DNA of 17,976 nt from Candidatus Bipolaricaulota bacterium (GCA_021163465.1 JAGGWU010000010.1:1-17976), one strand, 5' to 3'. Shown: positions 6,543 to 14,372, numbered from the stretch's first letter. The notes: a model not told the origin generated them from the letters alone. A program made the numbers and translations.

Positions 6543-7629
6543 GGTTTGCGGTGCTGAGGCGGCGGAGCTCCTGGGTTATTGCGGACGTTGTGTACCCCAA
6601 GCCCAGGCAAGCGAGCTTTTGCGGCCCCACGTCCTTCCCCGGCGGGCCCTGGGGCTCCCGCCCACCATCCCCCGGGATGGCGATATCACATGTCGGTTGT
6701 GTGCCAACGCGTGTGCCCCGGGGGAGGGGGAGCTGGGCTATTGCGGAGTTCGCGTAGTCAAGGGGGGAAGGTTCCACTACGTTTGGGAAGGAGGCGCGGA
6801 AAAGGGTCTCCTTCACTCCTACTACGATCCCCTGCCCACCAACTGCTGCGCCGCTTGGTTCTGTGGCGCGGAGCGGGGTCGTAATCTCGCCGTGTTCTTT
6901 TACGGTTGCAACTTCGATTGCCTCTTTTGCCAAAACGCCCAGCACAAGCACCTGGAGGATGGGGAGCTTGTGACGGCGGAGGAGTTGGCGGAGAGGGCTT
7001 TGGCGCCCGATGTTGAGTGCGTTTGCTTCTTCGGGGGCTCCCCCGAGCCCCAGCTTCCCTTCGCCATCCGTGCCTCCAGGAAGGCGATGGAAAAAGCCCG
7101 AAAGTCGGGAAGAAGGATCCGGATCTGTTGGGAGTGGAACGGTGCCGGAAATCCGAACCTGGTGCGCCAAGCGGCGGAGATATCCCTGGAAACCGGGGGG
7201 ATCGTGAAGTTCGACCTCAAGGCGTGGGACGAGAAACGCGCCCTGGCGTTGTGCGGGGTATCCACCAGACCCTCGTTCGAGAACTTCCGCATGGTGGCGG
7301 AGGAGTTCCTTCCCCGTGCCCGTTATCCCTTCCTCACCGCTACAACGCTCCTTGTTCCCGGATACATCGACGAGGAGGAGGTGGCAAAGATAGCGGAGTT
7401 CATCGCTTCCATCTCCCCGGAGATCCCCTACTCACTGCTCGTCTTCTACCCCGCCTTTTGTATGGCGGACCTTGGGATCACGCCCCGGGAGCAGGTAGTG
7501 AGGTGCTTCCGGGCGGCCGAGCGTGCGGGGCTGAAGCGCCTCTATGTGGGAAACCTCCATCTCCTTGGATTGTCGTTCACCGCGTTCCTCTCGCTGGTGA
7601 GAAATGGTGCTTCCGATCCCCAAAATTAG
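6529..7629 (+). CDS. Radical SAM protein of the PflA/AmmeMemoRadiSam-like group, with N-terminal zinc-ribbon
   Basis: This is a 366-residue enzyme with the radical SAM cluster motif GCNFDCLFCQN (Cys127, Cys131, Cys134), which binds a 4Fe-4S cluster and S-adenosylmethionine. Before it are two further cysteine groups: CKVC...CGRC (Cys4, 7, 18, 21), a likely zinc ribbon, and CRLCANAC...YCG (Cys55, 58, 62, 72), as seen in COG1180 proteins of the AmmeMemoRadiSam type. Later motifs include FFGGSPEPQLPF, ICWEWNGAGNP and VKFDLKAWDE, which match strands of the partial TIM barrel. The family includes activases of glycyl radical enzymes, but this branch is mostly of unknown function. ATG at 6529 is chosen over an in-frame ATG at 6469, which would overlap the divergent gene and add a non-conserved leader. 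An AGGAAC element precedes it. Confidence 0.85.
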   Translation: MRRCKVCGAEAAELLGYCGRCVPQAQASELLRPHVLPRRALGLPPTIPRDGDITCRLCANACAPGEGELGYCGVRVVKGGRFHYVWEGGAEKGLLHSYYDPLPTNCCAAWFCGAERGRNLAVFFYGCNFDCLFCQNAQHKHLEDGELVTAEELAERALAPDVECVCFFGGSPEPQLPFAIRASRKAMEKARKSGRRIRICWEWNGAGNPNLVRQAAEISLETGGIVKFDLKAWDEKRALALCGVSTRPSFENFRMVAEEFLPRARYPFLTATTLLVPGYIDEEEVAKIAEFIASISPEIPYSLLVFYPAFCMADLGITPREQVVRCFRAAERAGLKRLYVGNLHLLGLSFTAFLSLVRNGASDPQN

Positions 7630-7686
7630 CGACCCCACCGAAGCAGCACGGCCCTCGGGGATCTGCCGGGGCTGGGGGACCAACGG

Positions 7687-8892
7687 ATGGTGGGGTACAC
7701 TCCTTTTCCCATGAAGACCGAGGTGGAGGGAGAAAAAGGCCAAATCACAAAGTATATTCTCCCCTTGGCCATGGGGTTGGCCTCCTCTTATACCGCCGGC
7801 TCGGCCATGGGGATGCTCCTTCAGCTTTATCTCAAACACCTCGGGGCGTCACACATCCTCATCGCCATGGGAACCAGTGCCCGCTCCTTGGGAAGCGTTC
7901 TGGGAGGCATAGTCCTGGGGAGATTGTCGGATCGCCTTCCCCACAAGCCCCTGCTCCTTGCGGTCATGGGGATGGGAGCGGTGGGGATCGCGGTCCTTGC
8001 CTTCCTCCCCCCGGCATCCCTGGCCATTGGGGCGGGGTTCCTTCGGGCCTTCGCCGGGGCAGGGCTCGCCGCGGTGGCCATGGCGCTCATCTCCGGCCTG
8101 AGCTCCGCTGGCAATCGCGGCCGCAACCTCTCCTACGTTACCGCCTCCCGCTCCGCGGGCCTCATGTTCGGAAAGCTCGCCGCCGGGACGCTTTTGGGAT
8201 GGCTCGGCTTCCGCGGGAGCTTCTCCATCCTCGCTTTGCTTCCCCTTTTCGGCCTTGCCGCCCTTCTCCCGCTTCCCCACGCCGAAATCGAACGGGGCCA
8301 CACCCGGCGGACCGGGTTCCGCTTGCTCGTTGAAAGCGGGTTCCTGCCCCTCTTCCTCGGTGCCCTTCTGCGCCAAATGGGCACCACGGGCTTCTTCGCC
8401 TTCATCTATGTCTACATGGCCGAGCTCGGGATATCCCCCGAGACGATGGGGGTCCTCGCGGCCCTGAACCATGCCATCCAGGTGGTGGGGATGCTCCTTT
8501 TCGGCCGCATCAGCGATGCCGTCGGAAGGAGGGCCATCTTTCTCACCGGGTTCGGCCTCTCGGTGTTGGTTCCGTTGGTGTTCGCGATCTCCCGGGACCC
8601 TTTTGGGATCGGGCTCGGCTTCGCCCTCTTGGGAATCGCGTTCAGCTCCCTATACATCGGTTCCACCGCGCATCTTGGGGATCGGGTCCCTATAGAGCGC
8701 CAGGGCGAGATCCTGGGGCTCTTCGATTCCAGCCGCGCCCTAGGGGGGATGCTTGGTCCCCTCCTCTCCGGCATCTTGGCCGAACCCTTCGGATTGCGGG
8801 GGGCGTTCCTGGCTATGGCCGGGGTGAGCGCGTTGGGGTTCACCTCGGTCCTCTTCTGCCGAGGTCCTAAAGGCGCCGCGCGCTCAGTATGA
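7687..8892 (+). CDS. Major facilitator superfamily (MFS) transporter
   Basis: This is an inner-membrane protein of 401 residues with about twelve hydrophobic segments in two halves, joined by a polar loop near LPHAEIERGHTRRTGFR. The MFS loop motif after the second helix is present as GRLSDRLPHKPLLL, and its second-half copy as GRISDAVGRRAIFLTG. The family moves sugars, drugs or organic acids by proton coupling; no ligand is implied here. Two starts are possible: ATG at 7687 after a G-rich stretch, used here, and ATG at 7711, which has no ribosome binding site but follows a TACACT box that might give a leaderless message. The 3-prime end overlaps the convergent ABC permease gene by 26 bases. 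Confidence 0.92.
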   Translation: MVGYTPFPMKTEVEGEKGQITKYILPLAMGLASSYTAGSAMGMLLQLYLKHLGASHILIAMGTSARSLGSVLGGIVLGRLSDRLPHKPLLLAVMGMGAVGIAVLAFLPPASLAIGAGFLRAFAGAGLAAVAMALISGLSSAGNRGRNLSYVTASRSAGLMFGKLAAGTLLGWLGFRGSFSILALLPLFGLAALLPLPHAEIERGHTRRTGFRLLVESGFLPLFLGALLRQMGTTGFFAFIYVYMAELGISPETMGVLAALNHAIQVVGMLLFGRISDAVGRRAIFLTGFGLSVLVPLVFAISRDPFGIGLGFALLGIAFSSLYIGSTAHLGDRVPIERQGEILGLFDSSRALGGMLGPLLSGILAEPFGLRGAFLAMAGVSALGFTSVLFCRGPKGAARSV

Positions 8893-9613
8893 TCCGCTGT
8901 TTCGTGAGGAAAAAGCGAGCTGCAACAACTGAGCCCGCTAAAATCAGGCCTCCTGCGGCCATATTGGCATAGGCGAATGCCCAACTCGCGAACTCCAGCC
9001 CCAAGCGAGGGAGGATATTCGATACGGCTATAACCACTACCACCACTGCCAGCGAGCCCAGGTTGGGATTGGCCACCAGGAGCCCAACGAGGTTGACCAA
9101 CGCCGCAAGCCCCAGGCCCAATAGGGGAACCCCAAGGAGCACCGTTGCCAGTATAGGGGCGGGGAGGAAGGCCTTTCCCACCGCCGGGACGATAACGGTC
9201 ACGTTGAGGGCCCAAAGGATCCCTATGGTCGCCGGGATCCCCAAAACGAGCGCGGGCAGAAAGCAGGCGGTTACCTTGGCCCACCAAAGGGCCATTTCCC
9301 GGACCGGGGCCGCAAGCAGCGCCTCCATCGCCCCTTTTGCCTTCTCCTGCGTGAGGGCGCCTACCCCTAGCATCACCCCGAGGAAGACGGTACACAGGAG
9401 GGAAACGAGATAGCCCGAAAGCCCGAGGGCGTTCCCCACCCACGGCCGTACCACATCCCAGGATGCCCGTGCCAAAAGCTCCTGGAGCGTCCCCTTCATG
9501 GCGAAAAAGACCGGAACGATGCTTATGGCAAGCACGATCACGCCGATGAGGCCCTGGCGGTGCCGGAGGTTCGCGCGAAGGGAAAGGGCTACGATTGCGA
9601 AGAAGTCCCCCAT
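8867..9613 (-). CDS. ABC-2 type transporter permease
   Basis: This is a membrane subunit of 248 residues with six hydrophobic segments. The intracellular stretch LTQEKAKGAMEALLAAPVREMALWWAK, here given as ALTQEKAKGAMEALLAAPVR, is the hallmark of ABC-2 permeases between helices two and three. The end is a basic tail (TKQRIILSARRL). It overlaps the ATPase gene by 25 bases (9589-9613) and has a GGAGGAGG-type ribosome binding site directly before ATG at 9613, so the two subunits are co-translated. Such ATPase/permease pairs export drugs, polymers or lipids, or support cytochrome maturation; there is no clue to the substrate. It is the last gene of the five-gene run starting at slipin. Confidence 0.88.
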   Translation of the reverse strand: MGDFFAIVALSLRANLRHRQGLIGVIVLAISIVPVFFAMKGTLQELLARASWDVVRPWVGNALGLSGYLVSLLCTVFLGVMLGVGALTQEKAKGAMEALLAAPVREMALWWAKVTACFLPALVLGIPATIGILWALNVTVIVPAVGKAFLPAPILATVLLGVPLLGLGLAALVNLVGLLVANPNLGSLAVVVVVIAVSNILPRLGLEFASWAFAYANMAAGGLILAGSVVAARFFLTKQRIILSARRL

Positions 9614-10515
9614 TCCTCCTCCATTATTATCCTTCGGTAGAGTTCTTCCAAGGAGGCCCGCGCTCGTCGGATCGCCTCGATCTCTATACCCATTTCCTCT
9701 AGGCGGGAAACAAGCGTCTTCAACCCCATCCCCTCTCGGGGCTCGAAAAGGAGCGCACCCCCTTCTTCCCCAGCAAAGCCCAGGTCCGCCTGGGAACAGA
9801 GCCCCTGGATGAGCTCGGGGGACAGGGGCTTTGACGGCTCCACCACGTAACCGGTCCGGTCACCCCGCATGAGCTCGTGTGTCTCACCCTGCAGCCGGAT
9901 CTCCCCGCGATGGATGAGGGCGATCCGGTTACACAGCCTTTCCACCTCGTCCAGGTTGTGAGAGCTCAGAAACACCGTCTTTCCACTGCCCGCCAGTTCC
10001 CGAACGAGCTCCCGCACCTCCATTTGGCCCGTGGGATCGAGGCCCGCGGTGGGCTCATCCAAGACCAAAAGCTCGGGGTCGTGGAGGAGGGCCCGCGCAA
10101 GGGCCAACCGCTGTCGCATCCCCTTGGAAAAGGTTCCCACTCGATCCCTCTCCTTTCCTTTAAGCCCCACCAACTCCAGCAACTCCCCTACCCTGGGCCG
10201 GGGGGCACCGTAGAGCCGCGCGAAGAGAAAAAGATTTTCTGCAGCGGTGAGGCCGTCGAAGAGGCCGTCGTTTTCCAACAAGAACCCGATCCGCCGCCGG
10301 GTTTCAGGATTGGAGGGGCGGCCGAACAGCCACACCTCTCCCCCGTCGGGAGGGAGGAGGTCCAAAAGCACCCGGATGGTGGTGGTCTTTCCCGCCCCGT
10401 TCGGCCCCAGGTATCCGAAGACGTCCCCCACACGCACGGAGAAGGTGATCCCCTTGAGGATCTCCTTTCCCCCCAGGGACTTGCGAACCTCCTTGAACTC
10501 GAGGGCCTTTTCCAT
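9589..10515 (-). CDS. ABC transporter ATP-binding protein (ABC-2/CcmA-like exporter type)
   Basis: This is an ATPase of 308 residues. Walker A is GPNGAGKT (residues 37-44), the Q-loop region is FLLENDGLFDGLTAAENL, the signature is FSKGMRQRLALARAL, Walker B is LLVLDEPTAGLD and the H-loop is FLSSHNLDE. The Ser-Lys-Gly-Met signature and the extra domain of about 90 residues after the core are typical of the DrrA/CcmA exporter group. The start is ATG at 10515, overlapping the M20 stop (TGATG), with AGGAAAGG upstream; a TTG one codon earlier is not needed. It pairs with the permease encoded directly downstream and overlapping it. Confidence 0.92.
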   Translation of the reverse strand: MEKALEFKEVRKSLGGKEILKGITFSVRVGDVFGYLGPNGAGKTTTIRVLLDLLPPDGGEVWLFGRPSNPETRRRIGFLLENDGLFDGLTAAENLFLFARLYGAPRPRVGELLELVGLKGKERDRVGTFSKGMRQRLALARALLHDPELLVLDEPTAGLDPTGQMEVRELVRELAGSGKTVFLSSHNLDEVERLCNRIALIHRGEIRLQGETHELMRGDRTGYVVEPSKPLSPELIQGLCSQADLGFAGEEGGALLFEPREGMGLKTLVSRLEEMGIEIEAIRRARASLEELYRRIIMEEEWGTSSQS

Positions 10516-11678
10516 CAAGCGCCTTTCCTCTCGGGCCGCTGTATGAGGTGCAGGGGCTCCCGTTTGACCAGGGCCTTGGGGAGGTCCTCCATACGCTTTA
10601 TCAGGCGCTTGTACCCCTCGGCTGCCCGCGCGATGTCGCCCACCGATACCCGCTCATCCGGCTGATGGGCCAAGGCCTCGTCGCCGGGACCATAGCCGAG
10701 GGTGGGGAGCTCATAGATCCCCGCCGAGACAACCCCATCGGTGGAGAACCTCCAAACGCGGAAAGGCGGATGGTCCAACGCGTGCCACGCCCACTGAACA
10801 AATCCCTCCCCCGGATCGAAGTACCACGCGGGGTAAAAATGCTCCACCGTGAAGGTCTCCCCGGTGTAGCTCCTCAATTCCTCCCTGGCGATCGCGGCCT
10901 CAAGCTCCAGCCCCTTATAGGCCGCCAGGACCGAGTCCCTGGTCTCGCCCACCACGATCCGCCGGTCTATCTCTACCACGCAGCGATCGGGGACGACGGG
11001 GCCCCATGTGAAGGTATATATCGAGGTGGGCGTGTGGGTGCCGCTGCCCAGCAGAGGATCGGAGGGGAGCTCCCGGGAAAGCGCCTTGGGCAATTGTTTG
11101 ACCATGAGGTTTATGGCGTTTCGTCCAGACTGTGGCATGGAAGCGTGGGCGATCTTTCCCCGCGCCAGGAGCCGGATCACCGTCCGCCCTCGGTGTCCGA
11201 TGCCCAATCGCAGGTCCGAAGGTTCACCCAGTACCACGAGATCCGGGACGTCGATCACCTCCAGTACCCGATCCAAAACGGCCCCTTCGGCGGTCTCTTC
11301 GTGGGGCACGTAGACGAGATACAGGGTCCCGCGAACCCGCTCCCGCGAGGCCACCGCCGCTGCGATCTGGGCGGCGATGGCCCCCTTCATGTCCACCGCC
11401 CCCCGTCCCCAAAGGTAGCCCTGTCTCTCCTCTCCCGAAAACGGGGGCACCGACCAGGCCGCCTCGTCCCCCGGGGGCACGGTGTCCATATGGCCCTCGA
11501 ACATAACCGTGGGCCCTTTCCCATTTCTGATCTCGGCGATCACCGCTCCTAGGGGTCCCTGCTCCACCGCCATGAAACGCCTCAGCGTCCGTATCAAGAA
11601 CTCCGCCAAGTCGCCTTCATCGCCGGAGAGGCTCTTTATGCGTACCAACTCTGCTGCTAACTCAACCGGATCGATCAT
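10515..11678 (-). CDS. M20-family metallopeptidase (ArgE/DapE/YgeY-like deacylase)
   Basis: This is a cytoplasmic two-zinc amidohydrolase of 387 residues. Metal and catalytic residues are in place: GHMDTVPPGD (His63, Asp65), GRGAVDMKG (Asp96), PHEETAEG (Glu127 as general base, Glu128), GEPSD (Glu152), and a C-terminal histidine in LAHQPDERVSV. The dimerisation domain starts around GIGHRGRTVIRLLARGKIAHASMP. The family removes acyl groups or cleaves dipeptides, for example acetylornithine or succinyl-diaminopimelate; YgeY-type proteins are of less certain role. The substrate is not determined by sequence. The start is ATG at 11678 with GGAGGT eight bases upstream, and the end overlaps the ABC ATPase start by one base. 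A TATAAT box 39 bases upstream suggests an internal promoter. Confidence 0.9.
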   Translation of the reverse strand: MIDPVELAAELVRIKSLSGDEGDLAEFLIRTLRRFMAVEQGPLGAVIAEIRNGKGPTVMFEGHMDTVPPGDEAAWSVPPFSGEERQGYLWGRGAVDMKGAIAAQIAAAVASRERVRGTLYLVYVPHEETAEGAVLDRVLEVIDVPDLVVLGEPSDLRLGIGHRGRTVIRLLARGKIAHASMPQSGRNAINLMVKQLPKALSRELPSDPLLGSGTHTPTSIYTFTWGPVVPDRCVVEIDRRIVVGETRDSVLAAYKGLELEAAIAREELRSYTGETFTVEHFYPAWYFDPGEGFVQWAWHALDHPPFRVWRFSTDGVVSAGIYELPTLGYGPGDEALAHQPDERVSVGDIARAAEGYKRLIKRMEDLPKALVKREPLHLIQRPERKGA

Positions 11679-11716
11679 CGCCCGTACCTCCGTTGGGATA
11701 CGCCAAAGATCCGCGA

Positions 11717-11722
11717 ATTATA
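11717..11722 (-). promoter_or_regulatory. Possible internal promoter (-10 box) before the M20 gene
   Basis: A perfect TATAAT lies on the minus strand in the 48-base gap between the YycJ-type gene and the M20 gene. No good -35 box is visible at 16 to 18 bases upstream (the region reads CGATTT), so it would be an extended or activated promoter if real. Confidence 0.25.
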
Positions 11723-11726
11723 GGGA

Positions 11727-12479
11727 TCATAGGGTTCCCAAATCGAGAACGGCGCTAGGGCGGTTGGGATATGTGAGGTAAAGGGCCCCATCCCAGCGGC
11801 CAAGATAGCGGGCCACGGTCTCCAGGGCCAACCCTGGCCGGTTGTTTTCCTGGGAAAGATGGGCGATAAAGACCGCGGATACCGAATCCGCGAGCCCCGC
11901 CAAGGCTTCGCCGGCGGCATCGTTGGAGAGGTGCCCCAAGGGCCCCAGGATCCGTAGCTTAAGCGCCCAGGGATACGGCCCGGAAAGCAGCATCTCCAGA
12001 TCATGGTTCGCCTCAAACACCAGGGCCTTGCATCCGGAAAGCTCCTCCATGACGAGATGGGTGACCTCGCCCAGATCCGTAGCAATTCCCACCCGGCTTC
12101 CGCCGCTCGTCAATGTCAGCCCCCGGGGCTCGGCGGCGTCGTGGGGCACCGGAAATGCGTGGATCCTCAGGCCCAAAAGCTCCAGATCCCCGTTCAAAGG
12201 AACCGCCCGTCGGAAACGGTGCCCCAGGGCCCGGAGGGTCCCCGGACTGGCCACGACGGTCGTCCCCCGGCGGTACAAGGTGGGCAACCCACGGGTGTGG
12301 TCGGCGTGCTCATGGGTGAGGATCAAGGCATCTATTCCCCGGAGGTCGAAGCCCGCCCGGCGGGCCCGAGCCTTTATTTCCCGCCAGGAAAAGCCCGCGT
12401 CCACGAGGAGGTAGCCCTTGGGGGCCTCCACCAGGATGGCGTTCCCCGCGGAGCCGCTCCCCAGGACGCAGATCCTCAA
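11727..12479 (-). CDS. YycJ/WalJ-type metallo-beta-lactamase-fold hydrolase
   Basis: This is a cytoplasmic zinc hydrolase of 250 residues. It has the metal motif LTHEHADH (His56, His58, Asp60, His61), ATDLG for the bridging aspartate, and IAHLSQENN for the last histidine. The block EANHDLEMLLSGPYPWALK followed by GPLGHLSND is a close match to the YycJ/WalJ group, whose members are implicated in DNA metabolism, with 5-prime exonuclease activity reported, and in cell-wall regulation in Firmicutes. The start is TTG at 12479, after the Shine-Dalgarno stretch AAGGGGGAG, nine bases from the slipin stop. There is no walRK two-component pair nearby, so the WalJ name should not be taken to imply that pathway here. 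Confidence 0.9.
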   Translation of the reverse strand: MRICVLGSGSAGNAILVEAPKGYLLVDAGFSWREIKARARRAGFDLRGIDALILTHEHADHTRGLPTLYRRGTTVVASPGTLRALGHRFRRAVPLNGDLELLGLRIHAFPVPHDAAEPRGLTLTSGGSRVGIATDLGEVTHLVMEELSGCKALVFEANHDLEMLLSGPYPWALKLRILGPLGHLSNDAAGEALAGLADSVSAVFIAHLSQENNRPGLALETVARYLGRWDGALYLTYPNRPSAVLDLGTL

Positions 12480-12488
12480 ATCTCCCCC

Positions 12489-13253
12489 TTACTCCCGCGG
12501 TTCCGAGGCCCCCATCCCTCGCAGGGCGGAGAAGAGATCGATGGGCACGGGGAAGACCACGGTGGTGGCATTCTCGGTGGCGATCTCGGAGAGGGTCTGG
12601 AGGTACCGGAGCTGCAGGGCCCCGGGGGAACGCTGCATGATCTCGGCGGCCTGGCGGAGCTTTTCCGCCGCCTGGAGCTCCCCTTCGGCGTTGATGATCT
12701 TGGAGCGCCGTTCTCGTTCGGCCTCGGCCTGGCGGGCGATGGCCCGCTGCATCTCTTGGGGGATCTTGACGTCCTTTATCTCCACCGTGATCACCTTGAT
12801 CCCCCAGGGATCGGTGTGCTCGTCGATGATCCGCTGGAGTTCTTGGTTGAGCTTCTCCCGTTCGGAGAGGATTTCGTCCAATTCCACCTTCCCCAGCACG
12901 GATCGCAGGGTGGTCATGGAGATTTGGCGGGTGGCCTCGATGAAATCCATCACCTGCACCACGGCGTCGGTGGGGTTCATCACCCGGAAGTAGACCACCG
13001 CGTTCACGTGCACAGGGACGTTGTCACGGGTGATCACTTCCTGGGGTGGGACGTCCAGGGTGATGGTACGCAGGTCCACCTTCACCATCTTGTCCACGAT
13101 GGGGATTATGAAGAAAAGCCCGGGGCCTTTGGCCCCCACCAGCCTCCCCAGCCTGAAGATCACGCCCCGCTCGTATTCCCTCACGATCTTGATGGCGCTG
13201 GAAAGGAACATGATGATGATGGCGACGATTGCCGCTATCCCTAAAAGACTCAT
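12489..13253 (-). CDS. Slipin (stomatin-like SPFH/Band 7 membrane protein)
   Basis: This is a membrane-anchored scaffold protein of 254 residues. An N-terminal hydrophobic segment, LLGIAAIVAIIIMFLSSAI, is followed by the SPFH domain from VREYERGVIFRLGRLVGAKG onward, with the conserved VPVHVNAVVYFRV, ISMTTLRSVLGKVELDEIL and IDEHTDPWGIKVITVEIKD blocks. A charged coiled-coil, AIARQAEAERERRSKIINAE, forms the C-terminal oligomerisation part. It closely resembles the archaeal p-stomatin PH1511. Slipins often pair with NfeD and a serine protease; none is present here. ATG at 13253 has AAGGGGG five bases upstream and fits the family length. A GTG at 13385, behind GGAAGGGAG and a likely promoter, would add 44 residues with another hydrophobic stretch (WFQILLWFVLALLIPL) and remains a serious alternative. 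Confidence 0.9.
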   Translation of the reverse strand: MSLLGIAAIVAIIIMFLSSAIKIVREYERGVIFRLGRLVGAKGPGLFFIIPIVDKMVKVDLRTITLDVPPQEVITRDNVPVHVNAVVYFRVMNPTDAVVQVMDFIEATRQISMTTLRSVLGKVELDEILSEREKLNQELQRIIDEHTDPWGIKVITVEIKDVKIPQEMQRAIARQAEAERERRSKIINAEGELQAAEKLRQAAEIMQRSPGALQLRYLQTLSEIATENATTVVFPVPIDLFSALRGMGASEPRE

Positions 13254-13402
13254 GGACACCCCCTTGAGGAGGGAAGGGAGGTCCCGGCTAAGGGGGATAA
13301 GGAGGGCGAGCACAAACCAGAGGAGTATCTGAAACCAAGATTCGCCCCCTTTCTTTCTTTTCGCCCCATCCCCTCTCCGTGACACCGGCGCTCCCTTCCC
13401 GC

Positions 13403-13419
13403 GATAAGGTTCCCTTATC
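13403..13419. promoter_or_regulatory. Inverted repeat GATAAGG-N3-CCTTATC between slipin and tpiA (candidate operator)
   Basis: A perfect 7-bp dyad with a 3-base spacer sits in the divergent region. It overlaps the predicted slipin -10 box and transcription start, the usual place for a repressor site. It lacks a T-tract, so a terminator is less likely. No regulator gene is adjacent. Confidence 0.35.
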
Positions 13420-13446
13420 ATAAGCCTTGAAAGCAGGCAGGGGCAA
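13417..13446 (-). promoter_or_regulatory. Predicted promoter of the slipin operon
   Basis: On the minus strand TTGCCC (13446-13441) and TATGAT (13422-13417) are 18 bases apart, the same spacing and a similar -35 box as the livK promoter. Transcription would start near 13410, about 25 bases before the alternative GTG start of slipin. Confidence 0.4.
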
Positions 13447-13461
13447 CGGAAAGGAGGAGAA

Positions 13462-14217
13462 GTGCGTACACCCATTGTCGCGGCCAACTGGAAGATGAAC
13501 AAGACCCAGGCCGAGGCCCGGGAATACTGCCGCCGGTTCCGGGAGTTGGTGCCCCGGGATTTCCCGGTGGAGCTCGTCATCTTTCCCCCGTTCACCGCAT
13601 TGGCAGCGGTAAGAGAGGAGCTCTCGGGAACTGCCATCCGGTGGGGCGCCCAGAACGCCCATCCCGAACCTAAGGGTGCCTTCACCGGCGAGGTATCGCT
13701 CCCTATGCTCCTTGAGCACGGGATCTCCTACGTGATCGTGGGGCACTCCGAACGCCGTCACATCTTCGGGGAATCGGATGAGTTCATTGCTCGAAAGACA
13801 AAAGCGGTGTTGGGTGCGGGGCTATCACCCATACTGTGTGTGGGAGAGCGGCTCGAGGAGCGGGAGGCCGGGGAGGCGAGAAAAGTAGTGGAGGAACAGC
13901 TCTCCGCGGCCCTAGCTCGCCTTACCCCGGAGGAAGCTTCCCGGGTCGTCATCGCCTACGAGCCGGTGTGGGCCATCGGTACCGGCGTCCCGGCGCGCCC
14001 CGAGGACGCACAAGAGATGGCCGCCTTTATCCGGGGATGGCTCAGGGAGCGGTTCGGGGACGTGGCCGAAGGGATCAGGATTCAGTACGGCGGATCGGTG
14101 AAGCCCGCAAACGCCGGGGACTTCCTGCGGCTTCCCGATATCGACGGGGCGTTGGTGGGAGGTGCTTCTTTGGATCCGGATTCCTTCTTCGCCATCGCCA
14201 AGGAGGCCGTGCCATAA
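13462..14217 (+). CDS. tpiA: Triosephosphate isomerase
   Basis: This is the glycolytic/gluconeogenic enzyme that interconverts dihydroxyacetone phosphate and glyceraldehyde 3-phosphate in the cytosol. It has 251 residues, the normal length. Catalytic elements are all present: ANWKMNKT (Asn and Lys), VGHSERRHIFGE (the catalytic His), VIAYEPVWAIGTG (the catalytic Glu and loop 6), and IQYGGSVKPAN plus LVGGASL for phosphate binding. The start is GTG at 13462 with a strong AAGGAGG element four bases upstream. It is divergent from slipin and not obviously coupled to the citrate lyase genes, which have their own likely promoter 155 bases downstream. No other glycolytic gene is adjacent. Confidence 0.98.
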   Translation: MRTPIVAANWKMNKTQAEAREYCRRFRELVPRDFPVELVIFPPFTALAAVREELSGTAIRWGAQNAHPEPKGAFTGEVSLPMLLEHGISYVIVGHSERRHIFGESDEFIARKTKAVLGAGLSPILCVGERLEEREAGEARKVVEEQLSAALARLTPEEASRVVIAYEPVWAIGTGVPARPEDAQEMAAFIRGWLRERFGDVAEGIRIQYGGSVKPANAGDFLRLPDIDGALVGGASLDPDSFFAIAKEAVP

Positions 14218-14372
14218 GGGCGTCGGAGCCGTGGTCACCGCGGTTCGGTCGACGCTCGGGCCTCATCCAGATAAAGCTCCGCTTCCAGATCTGGCGGGGA
14301 ATGCCGATTGGCCCTTCCTTTCGGCTTACGTGTACCCTTGGGCCCGATTTTTCGGGCGTGGGCCCGCACCGT

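Noticed and set aside
7615..7663. GATCCCC/GGGGATC repeat after the radical SAM gene as a terminator
   Set aside because: The stem is only 7 bp with a 35-base loop and no T-run follows.
7017..8333. Plus-strand open frame across the end of the radical SAM gene and the start of the MFS gene
   Set aside because: It spans two well-supported genes in another frame, with low-complexity Gly/Pro/Arg composition and no ribosome binding site.
10548..11552. Plus-strand open frame opposite the M20 gene
   Set aside because: It is antisense to a gene with all its metal ligands in order and has no similarity pattern or start signal.
12003..13244. Long plus-strand open frame opposite the slipin and YycJ-type genes
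   Set aside because: It is rich in Gly, His, Asp and Pro with no recognisable motif and lies fully antisense to two genes with conserved family motifs; it is a by-product of high GC.
14340..14365. GGGCCC palindromes and a CCCGA-TTTT-TCGGG hairpin after tpiA as its terminator
   Set aside because: The T-run is in the loop, not after the stem, and the stem is only 5 bp.
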